From positions 8,368,901 through 8,432,900 of the forward strand of contig NC_079364.1 in assembly GCF_021018895.1 (NCBI RefSeq): a DNA stretch of 64,000 nt. The letters run 5' to 3'. The notes beneath the pieces were generated by a model. The model saw only the letters and a program-made list of their open reading frames with translations, was not told the origin of the DNA and ran no database searches. The stretch's first letter is position 1. Each line of letters starts with the position of its first letter. The translations under genes were made by a program, and so were the position numbers. This document shows, piece by piece, positions 52,401 through 61,691 of this stretch. The DNA comes from Seriola aureovittata. Lineage: Eukaryota; Chordata; Actinopteri; Carangiformes; Carangidae.

Positions 52401-55400
52401 TCCTCACGTAGGTGAACACTGTCCCGGCTGCTTTATACTCTCCGTTCCACTGGATCGTCCAGCCGCCGTTCAGAAAATACTTGTTGGGGTTGTCGCTTCG
52501 CAGGGCCAAGAAATTGCCCGCTTCAGCCACCTCCTCAATGCGGATGTCCCGGGCTCCCTCAGGGATCAGTCCAATATCTACATAACCTGAAGAACATTGT
52601 GTTTTATGAAAATGAAACTGAAGCACACGGTCTCCTGATGTACAGTCGACAAGATCGTGGAGAAGATGGCACCTCATAACCAGGTGTTTCTTCTTGTGGC
52701 CAAAACAATAATGTGTGATAATAACACACGATTTATAATACTTTAGATTATATAAGTGACCTGTGGAAACAGGGATGACAACACTAAAAATGACGTTATT
52801 CAAGTTTATGCATAAAAATATCACACGTGTAAAATCCAAATAATGGATGAATGAATGAATGAATAGCAGCCAAATGGAAAGCACCCCAGGACCCTGAAAC
52901 ACAACCAGCTAAATGGAATTCAATCAAGCATTTTGTTTTATTATTTTAATTATTTACACCTGTGCTTTATTTAGTGTAACATGTCAAAACACCTGCTGGG
53001 AAAAGGCCCTTAGCTGAACCAAAATAAATGATGAATAAGAAACATACCAAGTCCTTCACTCTCCTCAAACGTCCTCTTCACGGTCGTACAGGTGGAACCG
53101 TTACCATGACACACACCACAGCGATCCTCCACAGCACTCGACTCGATCACGTAGTCACAGCCGATATTCTGTAACACACGTGCGACAAAATATCTAGAAT
53201 AAACCTGACAGTGATTACACAACAAACTGAATATCCCTCAACATCTTCCTTCTTGAGGGATTTAAATCAAAGCCGAACAGTTCTAATCTGTTATTCACAT
53301 AAGAGCTTGATAAACCTTTGTAGATGATCTGCTCATGCTTACATCACTTAGTAAAAGCCATAATAAAATGGGACAGAGCACTCCCCTGCCTCACCTTGCC
53401 TCATGTACCTTTGACTTTCTCACACGTGGCAGCTGATGCAAGTGAAAATCCATTAATGTTGTTCTGTGCCGCTTGATCTTTATTTTCACACCTCGTACTG
53501 TGGCGCTCAAATCTTCTACTTACATAAAAGTGGCAACGATACAGAGAAAAAATATTCTCTTCTTCCTTCTATAAAATGGTAAACAGGCTGCACTTATGTG
53601 TGCGTGTGTATGTATATATGTTTTTCTAGTCTTACTGACCACTTCAAATTCTTTACAATGCTTTCCGCATTCACTCATTCACACACAGATTCATACAGCG
53701 CTTCTACCGTACATACACAAATACATATACACCATGATGGAACAGCCATCAGAGGCAATTTGGGGTTCGGACTGGAGTTCTCCTGAGCCACAGCCGCCAC
53801 CATTTTCACCCATAATAATACATCATAATGTATTTGTTGATTATATTTTGTATTGTTATTCAGAATCTGTAAAAAAAAAAAAAAAAAAAGGTAATTGAAG
53901 TTAGGGAATAAATGTAGTGCAGTAAAAAGGCTATTTAAGTGTCAAGTAGAAGAAAATGGAAAGAAGCAAGTAAAGCTCACCACTGACAAAAGGTTCATCC
54001 CACAACACTATAAATCCTGCTCAAAAGCTCAACATGATTAACAGGACTACGACTAGACAACAACTAAATCTACCTTATTATTGATTTCTTAAACTTTTTC
54101 GCTTAAGCCTTCATCTTTAATGTTACATCGACTCTCCAGAACGCAAAATGACGCAGGTGAGGAGGAGAGAAAGCTCGTGCCTGATAAAAATGTCACAAAA
54201 TGTCATGTAATCAGAGCCCAGGGTCTGTGATTAGTGTCCACTCAGTATCTGGATCAGTGACTGGTATTTTGGCCCAAGGCGATAGGCAAGAGCAGGCAGT
54301 AATCTTGAGAGATAACAGCCACCATATTGTTCTATCAGCAAGCTCATTTTCATGCAGAATGTCAAATGTGCAACACTCGCCTGCAGTGAAAACAAGGTGA
54401 GGGTCAACTCAATGTACTGGGCGCCTAACAAAGCACCAGCGCAATGAACAGAATATAAGGATGGAATCATCAGTTAATCGTTTGGAAATTGAGAGAGAGG
54501 AACTGAAGAAGAGGCAATGGAGAATATATGGAATAGTAGGTCCAGTACTGATACCTTACAGATGCCATTGATGCACATCTCTCGGCTTTTGTTGCCCTCA
54601 TAGCACGGCGTCCCATCAGTGACAGCATCACGCATCTTTTCTGAGAAATGCTCATTCAGTGGACGGCAATGCAGCTCACAGGGGTTGACTTGGGTTTTAA
54701 GAGAGATCAGACGGAGAGAAAGACAAAGTCGTGATGAGGGTGAACACGCGCTGCATAATAATGACCAATGGTGCTTTTATGTTCGTCACAGTTCGATCTG
54801 CTCACCTCTGTTGATGACCGCTTCCCACTTGTAGAACTTGCCCTTGTACGGCATGGTGTTAAAGTGACTACACTGGACGTCTCTGAAGGTGGGCAGGTCG
54901 TGAGGACACGGGGTGACGTTACAGATCTTGTACCTCCGTCGTTCTCCCAGACAATACTTTCCTCTGTTCTTAGGACTGTGGGATGGTCAAAGATGTTATT
55001 TCAGTGCTGCTCATTGACTTTTAAATTAAAAAAACAAGTGACGTTTTACGACACGTATTTGAGGTCACATTTGCTGTTTCATTTAGGTCATTTTGTTTTG
55101 CAAACACATACAGAACAAAGTGGTGTATTGATAAGACACCATTCTTGCTCTGAGCAACCGCTCACATTTTGCAGGGTGACACTGAAGGTTATGAATAGTT
55201 GCATTATATATCTGACACATCAGAAATTAAAATTAGTATAAATACAATGCATCAGCCCTTAGCAACAGGAAAAGACTGGGCGGACGGAGACCATACACAC
55301 GTACGTTTTCACACCAGCAATGTAACAACATAGTGTCTAAGTGTCTAAATACAATTTGTTACCACACGTGCAGGTTTTACAAGCACCCACAGGAAAGTTA

Positions 55401-58400
55401 AAAGTAAAAGTAAAAATTTCATATATTTATGTATACGCTTAGCCCATACAAAAATATGTATGTTTATGTATATATGCTTATATTGTACACGTTACATAAA
55501 TATATATCCATCCCAAAGCCTGTCAATATGTTCATATTACATAACAAGGGTCCAAAAGTCTGAGACCACTTTCCCAGAATGGGAAGGTAAATATGTAACT
55601 GCTGAGAAATTAATAAGAAAAACAAATATAAGCATATAGAAATTGTATATGTATATTGTTTTAATAAACTTGCATAAATAAATGAAATTATTACGTAATG
55701 AATGATTGCAACATGTTATACAATATGAAAATGCATCATATCCCCTCATGTATTGCATGTTCATGTCCATGTTCATACAAAGACCCATGAGTCCACAACT
55801 GAGATCTCATGTTATGTTTATCAGCTACTAAACAACAAGAGTTAAAAACAAGAAACACTTTTTCAGCTTTGTAAAGTATTTCTGTGTGAGAAACTTACAC
55901 TGGGTCATCGCAGTCTCTTTGAGCCCCCTGGACACCAGCTCCACATGTCCTCGAACAGGCTGACCACTCGCTCCAGGACGCCCAGCCCCCATTCACACTC
56001 TCAGGGAGAAATCCAAATGCTACACACTCCCCACTGAAACACCACTGGTAAGAAAAACATCAAAGCTTTGCTAGTACCATGTTGTCTGAAATACACACAG
56101 TAATACAGTAAAAGTTTGTGCTGTGTGTGTCTGATGGGCTGCACGTCTCCAAATATCACTACATGCACTTTCAGTGAGAGCTGAGTTATTTTTATCAGTT
56201 CTTATTTTTTCTTCTGGCACAAAGTACAGCTGAGTAAAACTCCTACAGTGTTGTACAGCGGAGGCAGCTCACCTCTGTTACCATGGTGATACTAATGAAG
56301 ACACTTCGGTGAAATAAAACATTAACTTTCAGGGGAAACAACAGAAAGAGCCATTACATAGAACAAATGCCAACTGTTTAATGAGTGTAACCTTTGGATT
56401 TTATCATTTTCTACATTAATTATGAGGCGAGATGCGTCAGCTCAGGATACGGGTGAATTACAAGTTTGGCTCTACAATCAAGAAAACGTTGCTTTTTGCC
56501 AACTAATTGCTTCGCCATAAAAAAAGCAACATACACAAAGTGCGTTGGTATAGTTTCCTGTTAATGCCACAATCACTGTCTTTCAGTATTACTTATTATA
56601 TCATTAAAGGTAAAGGTAATAACTGAAGTATTTATTGTCATTTCTCAACAACTTTAAAATTGAGAAACATGTTTTATTGTTTTTATGTTGACTCCTGTGA
56701 AACTTCTAAAAGTAAATACAGCAAACAAGAACTAAAGTCCTTCTCTTTAGGAACCAAACACTGACAGCTGTCAACAACAAAACTCTAGGCGTTCTCAACA
56801 CAATCCCCACGTCTCACTCCCCTCATGGACATGCAATGGAAGATGTACCTTGTCCTCGCCACAGCTGGTCCCATCCACGGCCCCATCCAGCTTTGAGTGG
56901 CAGGTTGTTCCCACGGTGCACCATAGGGTGCTGCATACGTTCTAGGAAAGCAAAGAGAGATTGACGTCTTACTTCCACAGTCTGTCGTTCATTTATTTTT
57001 CACTGGCAGCTCTAAGCGTGAAAATGTTCAGTGTCTTTTTATCCCCACTCAAAACATACAGTAAACAGGCTTTACATGCTGCATTTGGACCTTGAATGAA
57101 ATTGAAAACATGCACATTCAGTGGATCTGCTGTGTAACTGGAAGATTACCTTGTTTATACATCTTGTGCTCTCTAATTATTCTAGTTATTATAGCTGCTG
57201 GTGTTTTAATGCGACAAATGTAGTTCATAGATTTGCAGTGCACAGGTTGTATTTGTCTAATTTTCTCCTCTGTCATTCACTCTGACTAAACTGAGTGAAT
57301 CCAGCAGCTCCACCGGCGAACAAGAACAAAAAGATGTGATTAATATTGAAGGAATTATTGAAGGCTTGAAGGATTACAGACAGGAGTTATCAAGCAATGG
57401 TTGATGACATCCCCCATCTCTTAGAAAAACCATCACTGTGTGAACGACCTGAGAGAGTAGCCTTGGCAGTATGTGTATTCAGGTCTAAAGTATCCAGTAG
57501 CCATTGGTCCTATGCGTCACGCTCTACTGGACAACAGTGATGATTTTCAAAGACATTTCTCTATGTGTAAAATGTGCACTTGAAACCCATGAAAATTCAA
57601 AACCTCCAATTTAACGCAGCAGTGCAACAGAAATGTGAAACTGGCTCTGTCTGAAGGTAAAACAAAATCTTCCTACCAGCTCATTAATTAACACATCGTA
57701 TCTTGTTTGTATGAAAACCAAAGTGTAAAAGCCGTATGCTGTTCTTTCACGGCGGTTACGTGGTGGATTATTTTGTTTTGTCGTCAGGGAGAGACAGTCC
57801 ACCACATGAACCCCATAAACTACATCATGTCGCTTCCGTGGTTCTGTATTTCGATGATTTAAACAAATGTGACATAATGTGTTGATTAGTGACATTTAGA
57901 GGTGCTGCTGGAAGGCAGATTTTGTTCTGGTGAAAGAGCAAAAATCGGCTCCAACACTGTTTCTTAACTATCTCCTGGCTCCAACTTCATATGCTACAGA
58001 TATGAGAACAGTATCAGTTTTCTCATCTAGCTTTTGGATAGAAAGTGGATAAGAATATTTCCCAAACTATTCCTTTAAACTAAACAAACATTTCTAATAA
58101 TTTCTGATTTAAATGTACATCTGATGCAATCTCTGTGTGTTCCTCTCAGGTTATAGCTCAACCTTTTACAGAACAGCACGTACTGAGTGCAATATTTATC
58201 CTTCACGCAAAGGCTGTGGTGGTAATGACAGCTGAATGCACTGTGACTCATAGTACCTGGGAAACACATTTACCTACTTAACAACACATACACAGCATAA
58301 AGACATTCTGACGGCACAATTTGGAGCTTGCAGTGTGATTCTGTATTTGCCGATGTTTTGTTTTCCTTAGTCGCAGTGCGCCTCACTGCAGAAAGTAATA

Positions 58401-61400
58401 TCAGCTCACTGAGAATGTAAAAGGAACTTAAACATACAACAGACTGCGACAATAATATATCAAAAGACCTATTTATTATTTCCTACAGTGGTAAAAAAAA
58501 AAAAAAAAAATCTGTGCAGACCGATAACACCAAAAGGTCAAATGTGCTGTTTATCAAGGAGTTCATGGCTGATTGGTGCAATTGTCTAGGTCCATTCCTG
58601 TTGTTTGACATTTGTGATGAATGTGTGGAGGACATTTTGCATTGTTGCCAAAATAGTCATACGATAGGACGATTTTTTTGAGATGTAAATGATTTCAGCA
58701 TTTCAACTTTCAAATGCAATAATTAGCTGCTATTTCCAATAAATATGATGCAACTGCTAACGCATAAATTAAATACTGTCACGGAGAAACAGAACCAATT
58801 TTCACTGCAGAGACAAACTTCGAAAAAGAATTGTAAAAGTCATTTGCTGATCGTTCTGGTGATTCTAAAAAAAATAAAAATAAAAATGGATCTGTGGCGT
58901 ACTGAACCTGGATCTGATTCTCTCGCTCCTTTCACATGGTTAACATCCCCATCCCCATCGAGACACCTATCCCGACATCCTTCTCTGACTGCACCTCACG
59001 AGAACATAAACAAGTCAATATAGAAACCCTCCCAAATCCCAATACTATCTTTGTATCGGACAATTTTTGTAATCCCTTTAGCCAAGAACAAAAAACAATC
59101 AGATGTGCCCCTGACTCTATCCCCAGTGCCGCCATCCAGAAGGCTGCACTACAGAGCTATTGTCAGTGCAACCTCATGTTTAAAGCTGAAATCCACAACT
59201 GTAGTCTTTGACTTCGGCACAGAAAAACAAGTATGTGTTGCCTTATGTGACTTTAAATGCTGCAGTGCATCTGTTAAATAGAGATACAGATATAAAGTAA
59301 GCGTTCATGTTTTACAGTCAGTTAGTATATTAAACAACAGGGAACTATAATGAAGGGAAAACACCTATAGACTTAATCCATCACATGCATCGTGTTTGAG
59401 ATTACAATGTCTAACATTCTGTGGGGATGGATGAACAGTAAGAAATTATAAACTCTCATCACAGAATGAATGGTGAGGATGAGTAGAATCCAGTTGAATG
59501 TAAAGTAAACATGTTTATTTGTTCAGAGAGCGAACGAATAAATCATGGTTTAAGGACAAGCGTGTTTCATTAGCATTTTAGAGGTTTTCCACTTTTCCTT
59601 TGTAGATACAGTATAAATTAGTTTGGTCCCTCTGAATCTGACTTTCCTGCACACTGTTATGGTGAAACACTAATATATAAAAACAGCATCAAACCAGTCA
59701 CGTCCACTTCCTCAGGCGTGAATGCTATTTCATGCTGGTCATTTTAAATTCCTGAATTCTGGTTTCTGCTTTTTGTGATTATGGTAATAGATGTTGAAGT
59801 CAATCTTTTTATAAATTTATTTTGGAACAAAGTCAATAGTAGATTTAAACTTAAAGAAAAAAAAACAAGACTGATGTTCCTTTGCAGGTGGTTAATATGA
59901 ATGAATGAATAAATGACTTTAGAACGAAGTGAGAGAAGCAATGTTTGTATGAGCTGCTCCCTATTTTTTATCTCATGCTCTGCTAGCACGCACATGATGA
60001 CCCACAATTACTGTATATGCGCCAACACTGCCAGCAGATGTAAACAACGGCCTCAAGGACACACACCATACACTTTGGTGAGTAACACAAGAAGACTCTA
60101 TGAAAAACGAACTGTACGAAACCGTGTGAGCGGAAATTAGTGACGTGGCTGGATTTGCTTGAATGTGTGGATTTTCAACATTGCGGCCTGTTGGTGTTGT
60201 GAAACTGTAAGTTATCCCAAAGTTATTATTCTTTCCTGTGGGTGCTTGTACAACCTGCTCGTGTGGTAACAAATTGTATTTGTAGAGACACTGTGTTGTT
60301 ACATTTCTGCTGGAAAAATGTACGTGTGTGGTCTCCGTCCGTCCAGTCTTCTCCTGTTGCCATTGGCTGATGCATTGTATATAAATGATCTATGCTCTGC
60401 TCCAAGCCAAAACACACAGCAGTCTGACAAACTTCTAAGGCACAGCTTGAACAACGATGATTTGATTGAATAGAGGATGGAATCTGCAATTCTCAAACGC
60501 ACACACAGTAAAGGAGTCGGTCCCTGTCAAATCCTGCGTCAAAACCGTATGTGCATCGTTTCAACACTTCAAACACGATAAGCCTACATGATTCTTCAGC
60601 AGTGAGCCTGAATACTGAGACTGGTTCAAGCCTCGTTAATCATCCCCTTGTTAATCTTCCCAGTCACTGTAATTGCCTCGTGCCGTGTGTGACTCACGTT
60701 ACCACCGGCGGCTGCACAATAAACTGTTCTTATGCAATGAATTCAAACCCGCTCATAATGCTAGGACTGATGTGAGGTTTAGTCAAGTCAAATCAAAAGG
60801 AAAGAGAAGTTGTAGCGAGGACAAAAGACATGAAACAAGACAGATCAAAACAACCCTGGCGCCATGGGGGGGACATAAGGTGGAGTCCCTGCCTCAGATG
60901 GACCACCCCACCTCAGTAAAGATTAAGATATTTCAATTTCATTTTAAAATACGATAAACATAATAATAATAAACATTCGCTAAAATCAAAGTCACTTCAT
61001 AGCCTTCCTTTCCAAATCCACTTGATTGGTTGGATGCTGGGAAAGTGAAACCATTACTGGATTTAACCAAGTCTAAAATGGATGAGTCGCAGGTGCGTGT
61101 CCGTTTTTGGAGAGTCGGTGTGCAGGCCACTCTGCCGGCAAAGTACCTTTAGGCCAGCGTGTCTCTGGTTACACCTGTGTTTTCGATGAAACGCCTGTGG
61201 TTCTTACTGCGTTCAAACGTGCGCTGACATTTGGGGGCCTCAACTGCTATGTGCGAGAATTATTTCTCTATGTTGGAGAATGTATTCCCACAAATGAGAA
61301 CAAACATGTACAGCGGCGAAGAGAAGGAGAACATAGGAGACCCACATTCTTTGCATACAACCTTGCGTGGCTTTGTTCTGGATTTATTTTGGTGTGATTA

Positions 61401-61564
61401 TTGTTATAGAGAGTCTTACGTCCATGTCATCACACAGCAGGGACCCAGATCCGTACTGCAGCCGACACTGATGGGCAGCGCTGTACAGAACCCCAGGAAG
61501 CAGCGAGTTCAGAGACAGCTTATCCTTCACCGGGGGATCGTCAAGGCACCAGCCCCAGCCGCGA
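26757..61564 (-). CDS. adamts7: ADAMTS7, secreted metalloprotease/proteoglycan; 3' sixteen coding exons (5' end outside window)
   Basis: ADAMTS7 is a secreted protease that cleaves matrix proteins such as COMP and thrombospondin-1 and carries chondroitin sulfate on a mucin-like region. Sixteen exons, listed separately, total 4120 nt and join in phase to 1372 residues plus stop. Domain order: C-terminal part of the catalytic unit and disintegrin-like domain, TSR1, Cys-rich, spacer, TSR2-4, mucin-like region, TSR5-8, PLAC. This architecture belongs only to ADAMTS7 and ADAMTS12. ADAMTS7 is chosen for close agreement in the spacer ([28 protein letters not shown]), in TSR6 ([11 protein letters not shown]) and in the mucin motif [18 protein letters not shown]. 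The catalytic HExxHxxGxxH exon is not in the window. The gene converges on CALML4, 4.6 kb from its stop. ADAMTS12 is the only serious alternative. Confidence 0.93.
26901..26955 (+). repeat. GA/CT microsatellite forming the PLAC exon acceptor tract
   Basis: An uninterrupted GA run at 26901-26945, then one C interruption and more GA. On the minus strand it reads CT and ends four bases before the acceptor junction of the ADAMTS7 PLAC exon. Confidence 0.95.
27431..27590 (+). repeat. Dispersed teleost repeat (AAATGGTAAATGGACTGCAC type), copy 1
   Basis: Begins AAATGGTAAATGGACTGCAC, then TTTTCTAGTCTTACCGACCA, TTCACACATTCACACACACA, GATGGAACAGCCATCAGG and GGAGGAGCCAG. A widespread percomorph repeat. 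A second copy is at 53573-53800. Confidence 0.75.
29285..29375 (+). repeat. Short fragment of the GGTGGTGCTAGAG...ATTCATCCTC repeat
   Basis: Contains ACCTGAGGGTGGTGCTAGAG and TAATTCATCCTCTGAGAACC, part of a repeat seen more fully at 37150-37350. Confidence 0.45.
33020..34236 (+). mobile_element. Degenerate L2/CR1-like LINE fragment (ORF1 esterase end, endonuclease start)
   Basis: Broken frames show, in order: [18 protein letters not shown] and [11 protein letters not shown] (33075-33175), like the end of the ORF1 esterase domain of CR1/L2 elements; NIRSL, then [12 protein letters not shown] (33440-33530), like the start of the endonuclease; a glycine-codon run now expanded to poly-G; and GVYRPP near 33700. 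A later piece, [20 protein letters not shown] (34070-34130), resembles the endonuclease-to-reverse-transcriptase linker. Several stops and frameshifts; an old dead copy. No reverse transcriptase seen. Confidence 0.6.
33573..33588 (+). repeat. Poly-G tract of 16
   Basis: Sixteen consecutive G inside the LINE fragment at the place where glycine codons are expected. Confidence 0.95.
34237..34716. mobile_element. MITE-like element with TTAA ends and 30-bp TIRs (480 bp)
   Basis: Left end TTAAAGTAATAGTCCGGGTT continues ATTTGACGTGGG; right end is CCCCACGTCAAATAACCTGA then ACTATCACTTTAA. Reverse-complementing one gives the other with three or four differences over about 32 bp. A second, inner inverted pair is GCTTTATCTTGCTGT and ACAGCAAGATAAAGC. 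TTAA at both edges suggests a piggyBac-like or Harbinger-like (TTA/TAA) target duplication. No coding capacity. Confidence 0.8.
35301..35465 (+). mobile_element. tRNA-derived SINE in the last ADAMTS7 intron
   Basis: Contains GGCGGCTCACCTCGTAGAGC (A-box region), GGTTCGAAGCC (B box, 35368-35378), GCTGCATGTCACCCCCTTTC, CTCTCTCCCTGACTTTGCA, and a tail with AGAATAAAGCCAAACAATGG then A-rich sequence. Better preserved than the copy in CLN6 intron 3. Confidence 0.75.
37150..37350 (+). repeat. Dispersed teleost repeat (TTGTTGAGACATTTCACTC type), best copy
   Basis: In order: TTGTTGAGACATTTCACTC, ACAAATGTCAACCTGCTGGT, GAGGAAAAGTCAAAGGATCA, TAGGATTCATCCTC, CATGGCAGTGCC, CAGACCAACACTGCCATCCA. A very common percomorph repeat; I do not know its class for certain. 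Confidence 0.65.
38205..38340 (+). repeat. Dispersed teleost repeat (CATCCATTTCCTGAACCCG type), deleted copy
   Basis: Starts CATCCATTTCCTGAACCCGT, then CCTGCTCAGGGTTGCTGGGG, and continues with AAAACCGGAGCAAACACTGG; the stretch normally between these blocks is missing. A copy of the other half is at 63505-63740. Confidence 0.6.
38792..38954 (-). CDS. adamts7: ADAMTS7 exon: TSR8
   Basis: Encodes [20 protein letters not shown], then [20 protein letters not shown] and [14 protein letters not shown] plus one base. Acceptor CCCCGCAG, donor G|GTGAGT. If this intron were retained, the frame would stop two codons on, giving a protein without PLAC. Confidence 0.93.
40575..40624 (+). repeat. GT microsatellite beside the TSR7 exon
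   Basis: About 23 GT units with one AT interruption, ending about 15 bp from the donor of exon 40639-40785. Confidence 0.9.
40639..40785 (-). CDS. adamts7: ADAMTS7 exon: TSR7 and start of TSR8
   Basis: Encodes [20 protein letters not shown], then [20 protein letters not shown] and QWLTGSWGQ. Acceptor TTGTTCAG, donor CAG|GTAGGC. A CA/GT microsatellite starts about 15 bp past the donor. Confidence 0.94.
41302..41360 (+). other. Near-perfect 59-nt hairpin in an ADAMTS7 intron
   Basis: Left arm AACCTTGAGCACTTCATTC (41302-41320) and right arm GAATGAAGTGCTTAAGGTT (41342-41360). Next come T/G, then CAAG paired with CTTG, around an 11-nt loop. As plus-strand RNA all 24 positions pair, two as G-U. 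On the minus strand those two would be A-C mismatches. Confidence 0.8.
41801..41974 (-). CDS. adamts7: ADAMTS7 exon: TSR6 and start of TSR7
   Basis: Encodes [20 protein letters not shown], then [20 protein letters not shown] and [18 protein letters not shown]. The motifs RPLRPFHC and WYTSSW agree with human ADAMTS7. Acceptor TATTTTCCCAG, donor CAG|GTGAGT. Confidence 0.95.
42390..42610 (+). repeat. Dispersed repeat of the same type, diverged copy in an ADAMTS7 intron
   Basis: Contains GAGGGGAACATGAATGTTTC, GTCAGAGGATCACCAAAGTC and TTAGTTGTTGAGATATTTCA in family order. Confidence 0.6.
42775..42927 (-). CDS. adamts7: ADAMTS7 exon: TSR5 and start of TSR6
   Basis: Encodes [20 protein letters not shown], then [20 protein letters not shown] and [11 protein letters not shown]. 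Phase 0 at both ends. Acceptor TTGTGGACAG, donor AAG|GTGAGA. Confidence 0.94.
43325..45130 (-). CDS. adamts7: ADAMTS7 giant exon: TSR4, mucin-like region, start of TSR5 (602 codons)
   Basis: One 1806-nt exon, phase 0 at both ends. Residues 1-41 complete TSR4 ([16 protein letters not shown]). The rest is a Thr/Ser/Pro/Glu/Asp-rich mucin-like region with almost no cysteine, ending YWVTGNWSA, the start of TSR5. In mammals this region carries chondroitin sulfate. An SGSG pair lies at exon residues 54-57, a second Ser-Gly follows an acidic run at 143-144, and residues 116-133 are an acidic, tyrosine-rich island shared with human. Acceptor CTTTCCTGCAG, donor GCT|GTGAGT. It looks longer than the human counterpart as I recall it, as expected for a fast-evolving mucin segment. 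Confidence 0.95.
45490..45785 (+). repeat. Dispersed repeat of the same type, apparently one and a half units
   Basis: The word set GAGGAAAAGT...ATTCATCCT occurs twice (about 45535-45575 and 45650-45700), so the copy is partly duplicated. It lies just downstream of the position of exon TSR3 and upstream of the mucin exon, inside that intron. Confidence 0.55.
46165..46699 (+). repeat. 530-bp CTGT/GTGT satellite-like array
   Basis: Tetranucleotide units CTGT with interspersed GTGT, GAGT and TTGT variants. Longer blocks with CTGAGTGTCTGTGTGTC recur at least three times. It lies in the intron between the TSR3 exon and the mucin exon. All the open frames across it are repeat artefacts. Confidence 0.95.
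46945..47158 (-). CDS. adamts7: ADAMTS7 exon: TSR3 and start of TSR4
   Basis: Encodes [20 protein letters not shown], then [40 protein letters not shown] and [11 protein letters not shown]. Acceptor TGTGTTTAG, donor AAG|GTGGGT. Confidence 0.94.
49118..49244 (-). CDS. adamts7: ADAMTS7 exon: TSR2
   Basis: Encodes [20 protein letters not shown], then [20 protein letters not shown] and PA. Acceptor CTATTCCAG, donor AT|GTGAGT. Without splicing the frame would stop at once (ATG TGA). Confidence 0.92.
51464..51605 (-). CDS. adamts7: ADAMTS7 exon: end of spacer and start of TSR2
   Basis: Encodes [20 protein letters not shown], then [20 protein letters not shown] and CSVTCGAG. The upstream acceptor TGTGTTGCAG is chosen because LLFQ is present in human ADAMTS7. 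A second acceptor-like CTTCTCTTTCAG lies 12 nt inside the exon, in frame. Confidence 0.93.
52342..52586 (-). CDS. adamts7: ADAMTS7 exon: spacer domain core
   Basis: Encodes [40 protein letters not shown] and [20 protein letters not shown], then ENLTSPGPT. The spacer is the cysteine-free exosite module used in substrate and matrix binding. The sequence is very close to human ADAMTS7. Donor CAG|GTACGA. Confidence 0.96.
53048..53168 (-). CDS. adamts7: ADAMTS7 exon: Cys-rich to spacer junction
   Basis: Encodes [20 protein letters not shown], then [20 protein letters not shown]. The motif [13 protein letters not shown] marks the end of the Cys-rich domain in all ADAMTS proteins. Acceptor GTGTTACAG, donor G|GTATGT. 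Confidence 0.95.
53573..53800 (+). repeat. Dispersed teleost repeat (AAATGGTAAATGGACTGCAC type), copy 2
   Basis: Shows AAATGGTAAACAGGCTGCAC, TTTTCTAGTCTTACTGACCA, TCATACAGCGCTTCTACCGT and GATGGAACAGCCATCAGAGG. It keeps more of the middle than copy 1. Same orientation. Confidence 0.75.
54555..54688 (-). CDS. adamts7: ADAMTS7 exon: Cys-rich domain
   Basis: Encodes [20 protein letters not shown], then [20 protein letters not shown] and NGICK. Acceptor AAACCCAAG, donor AAG|GTATCA. The VNPCELHC and DGTPCY motifs are typical of the family. Confidence 0.93.
54806..54975 (-). CDS. adamts7: ADAMTS7 exon: end of TSR1 and start of the Cys-rich domain
   Basis: Encodes [20 protein letters not shown], then [20 protein letters not shown] and [16 protein letters not shown]. 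Acceptor ATCCCACAG, donor G|GTGAGC. Confidence 0.93.
55899..56044 (-). CDS. adamts7: ADAMTS7 exon: central thrombospondin repeat TSR1
   Basis: Encodes [20 protein letters not shown], then the TSR core [19 protein letters not shown]. The WxxWxxW motif is present, the usual C-mannosylation site, with CSRTCG as the O-fucosylation site. Donor GT|GTAAGT splits a Val codon. Confidence 0.94.
56849..56941 (-). CDS. adamts7: ADAMTS7 exon: disintegrin-like domain, second half
   Basis: Thirty-one codons: [20 protein letters not shown], then [11 protein letters not shown]. Phase 0 at both ends. Acceptor TTTCCTAG, donor AAG|GTACAT. The cysteine spacing matches the ADAMTS disintegrin-like module. Confidence 0.94.
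57660..58080 (+). repeat. Same dispersed repeat, fragment 3, in an ADAMTS7 intron
   Basis: Left part has CTACCAGCTCATTAATTAAC and AAACCAAAGTGTAAAA; right part has CTCCTGGCTCCAACTTCATA and AATATTTCCCAAACTATTCC. It preserves the family's right end better than the other two fragments. Confidence 0.65.
61020..61375 (+). mobile_element. hAT-type transposase C-terminal remnant
   Basis: Across a frameshift, plus-strand frames read ALTFG, then [20 protein letters not shown]. This resembles the C-terminal dimerisation motif of hAT transposases (STAxCExxFS). Upstream, [20 protein letters not shown] (61020-61085) fits the segment normally before it. Stops and shifts make it dead. It ends about 45 bp from the ADAMTS7 disintegrin exon, in antisense. 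Confidence 0.6.
61420..61564 (-). CDS. adamts7: ADAMTS7 exon: start of the disintegrin-like domain
   Basis: Encodes [18 protein letters not shown], then [20 protein letters not shown] and LCDDMD, the boundary from the metalloprotease into the disintegrin-like module. First coding exon of the gene in the window. Acceptor CCCCTCACAG, donor GAC|GTAAGA. It begins with the last base of a codon. Confidence 0.93.
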
Positions 61565-61635
61565 CTGTGAGGGGTGGGGGGAAAAAAAAACAGAATCTTG
61601 TGAGAACACTTTATAAAAAGGTCTCTTTGTTATAG

Positions 61636-61653
61636 ACACACACACACACACAC

Positions 61654-61688
<35 letters not shown>
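61636..61688 (+). repeat. CA microsatellite
   Basis: CA units with one AACA interruption, about 70 bp beyond the acceptor of exon 61420-61564. Confidence 0.9.

Positions 61689-61691
<3 letters not shown>

Noticed and set aside
55545..55600. Sequence GGGTCCAAAAGTCTGAGACC resembling a Tc1-type terminal repeat (similar word at 8395)
   Set aside because: No matching inverted end found nearby, so an element cannot be bounded.
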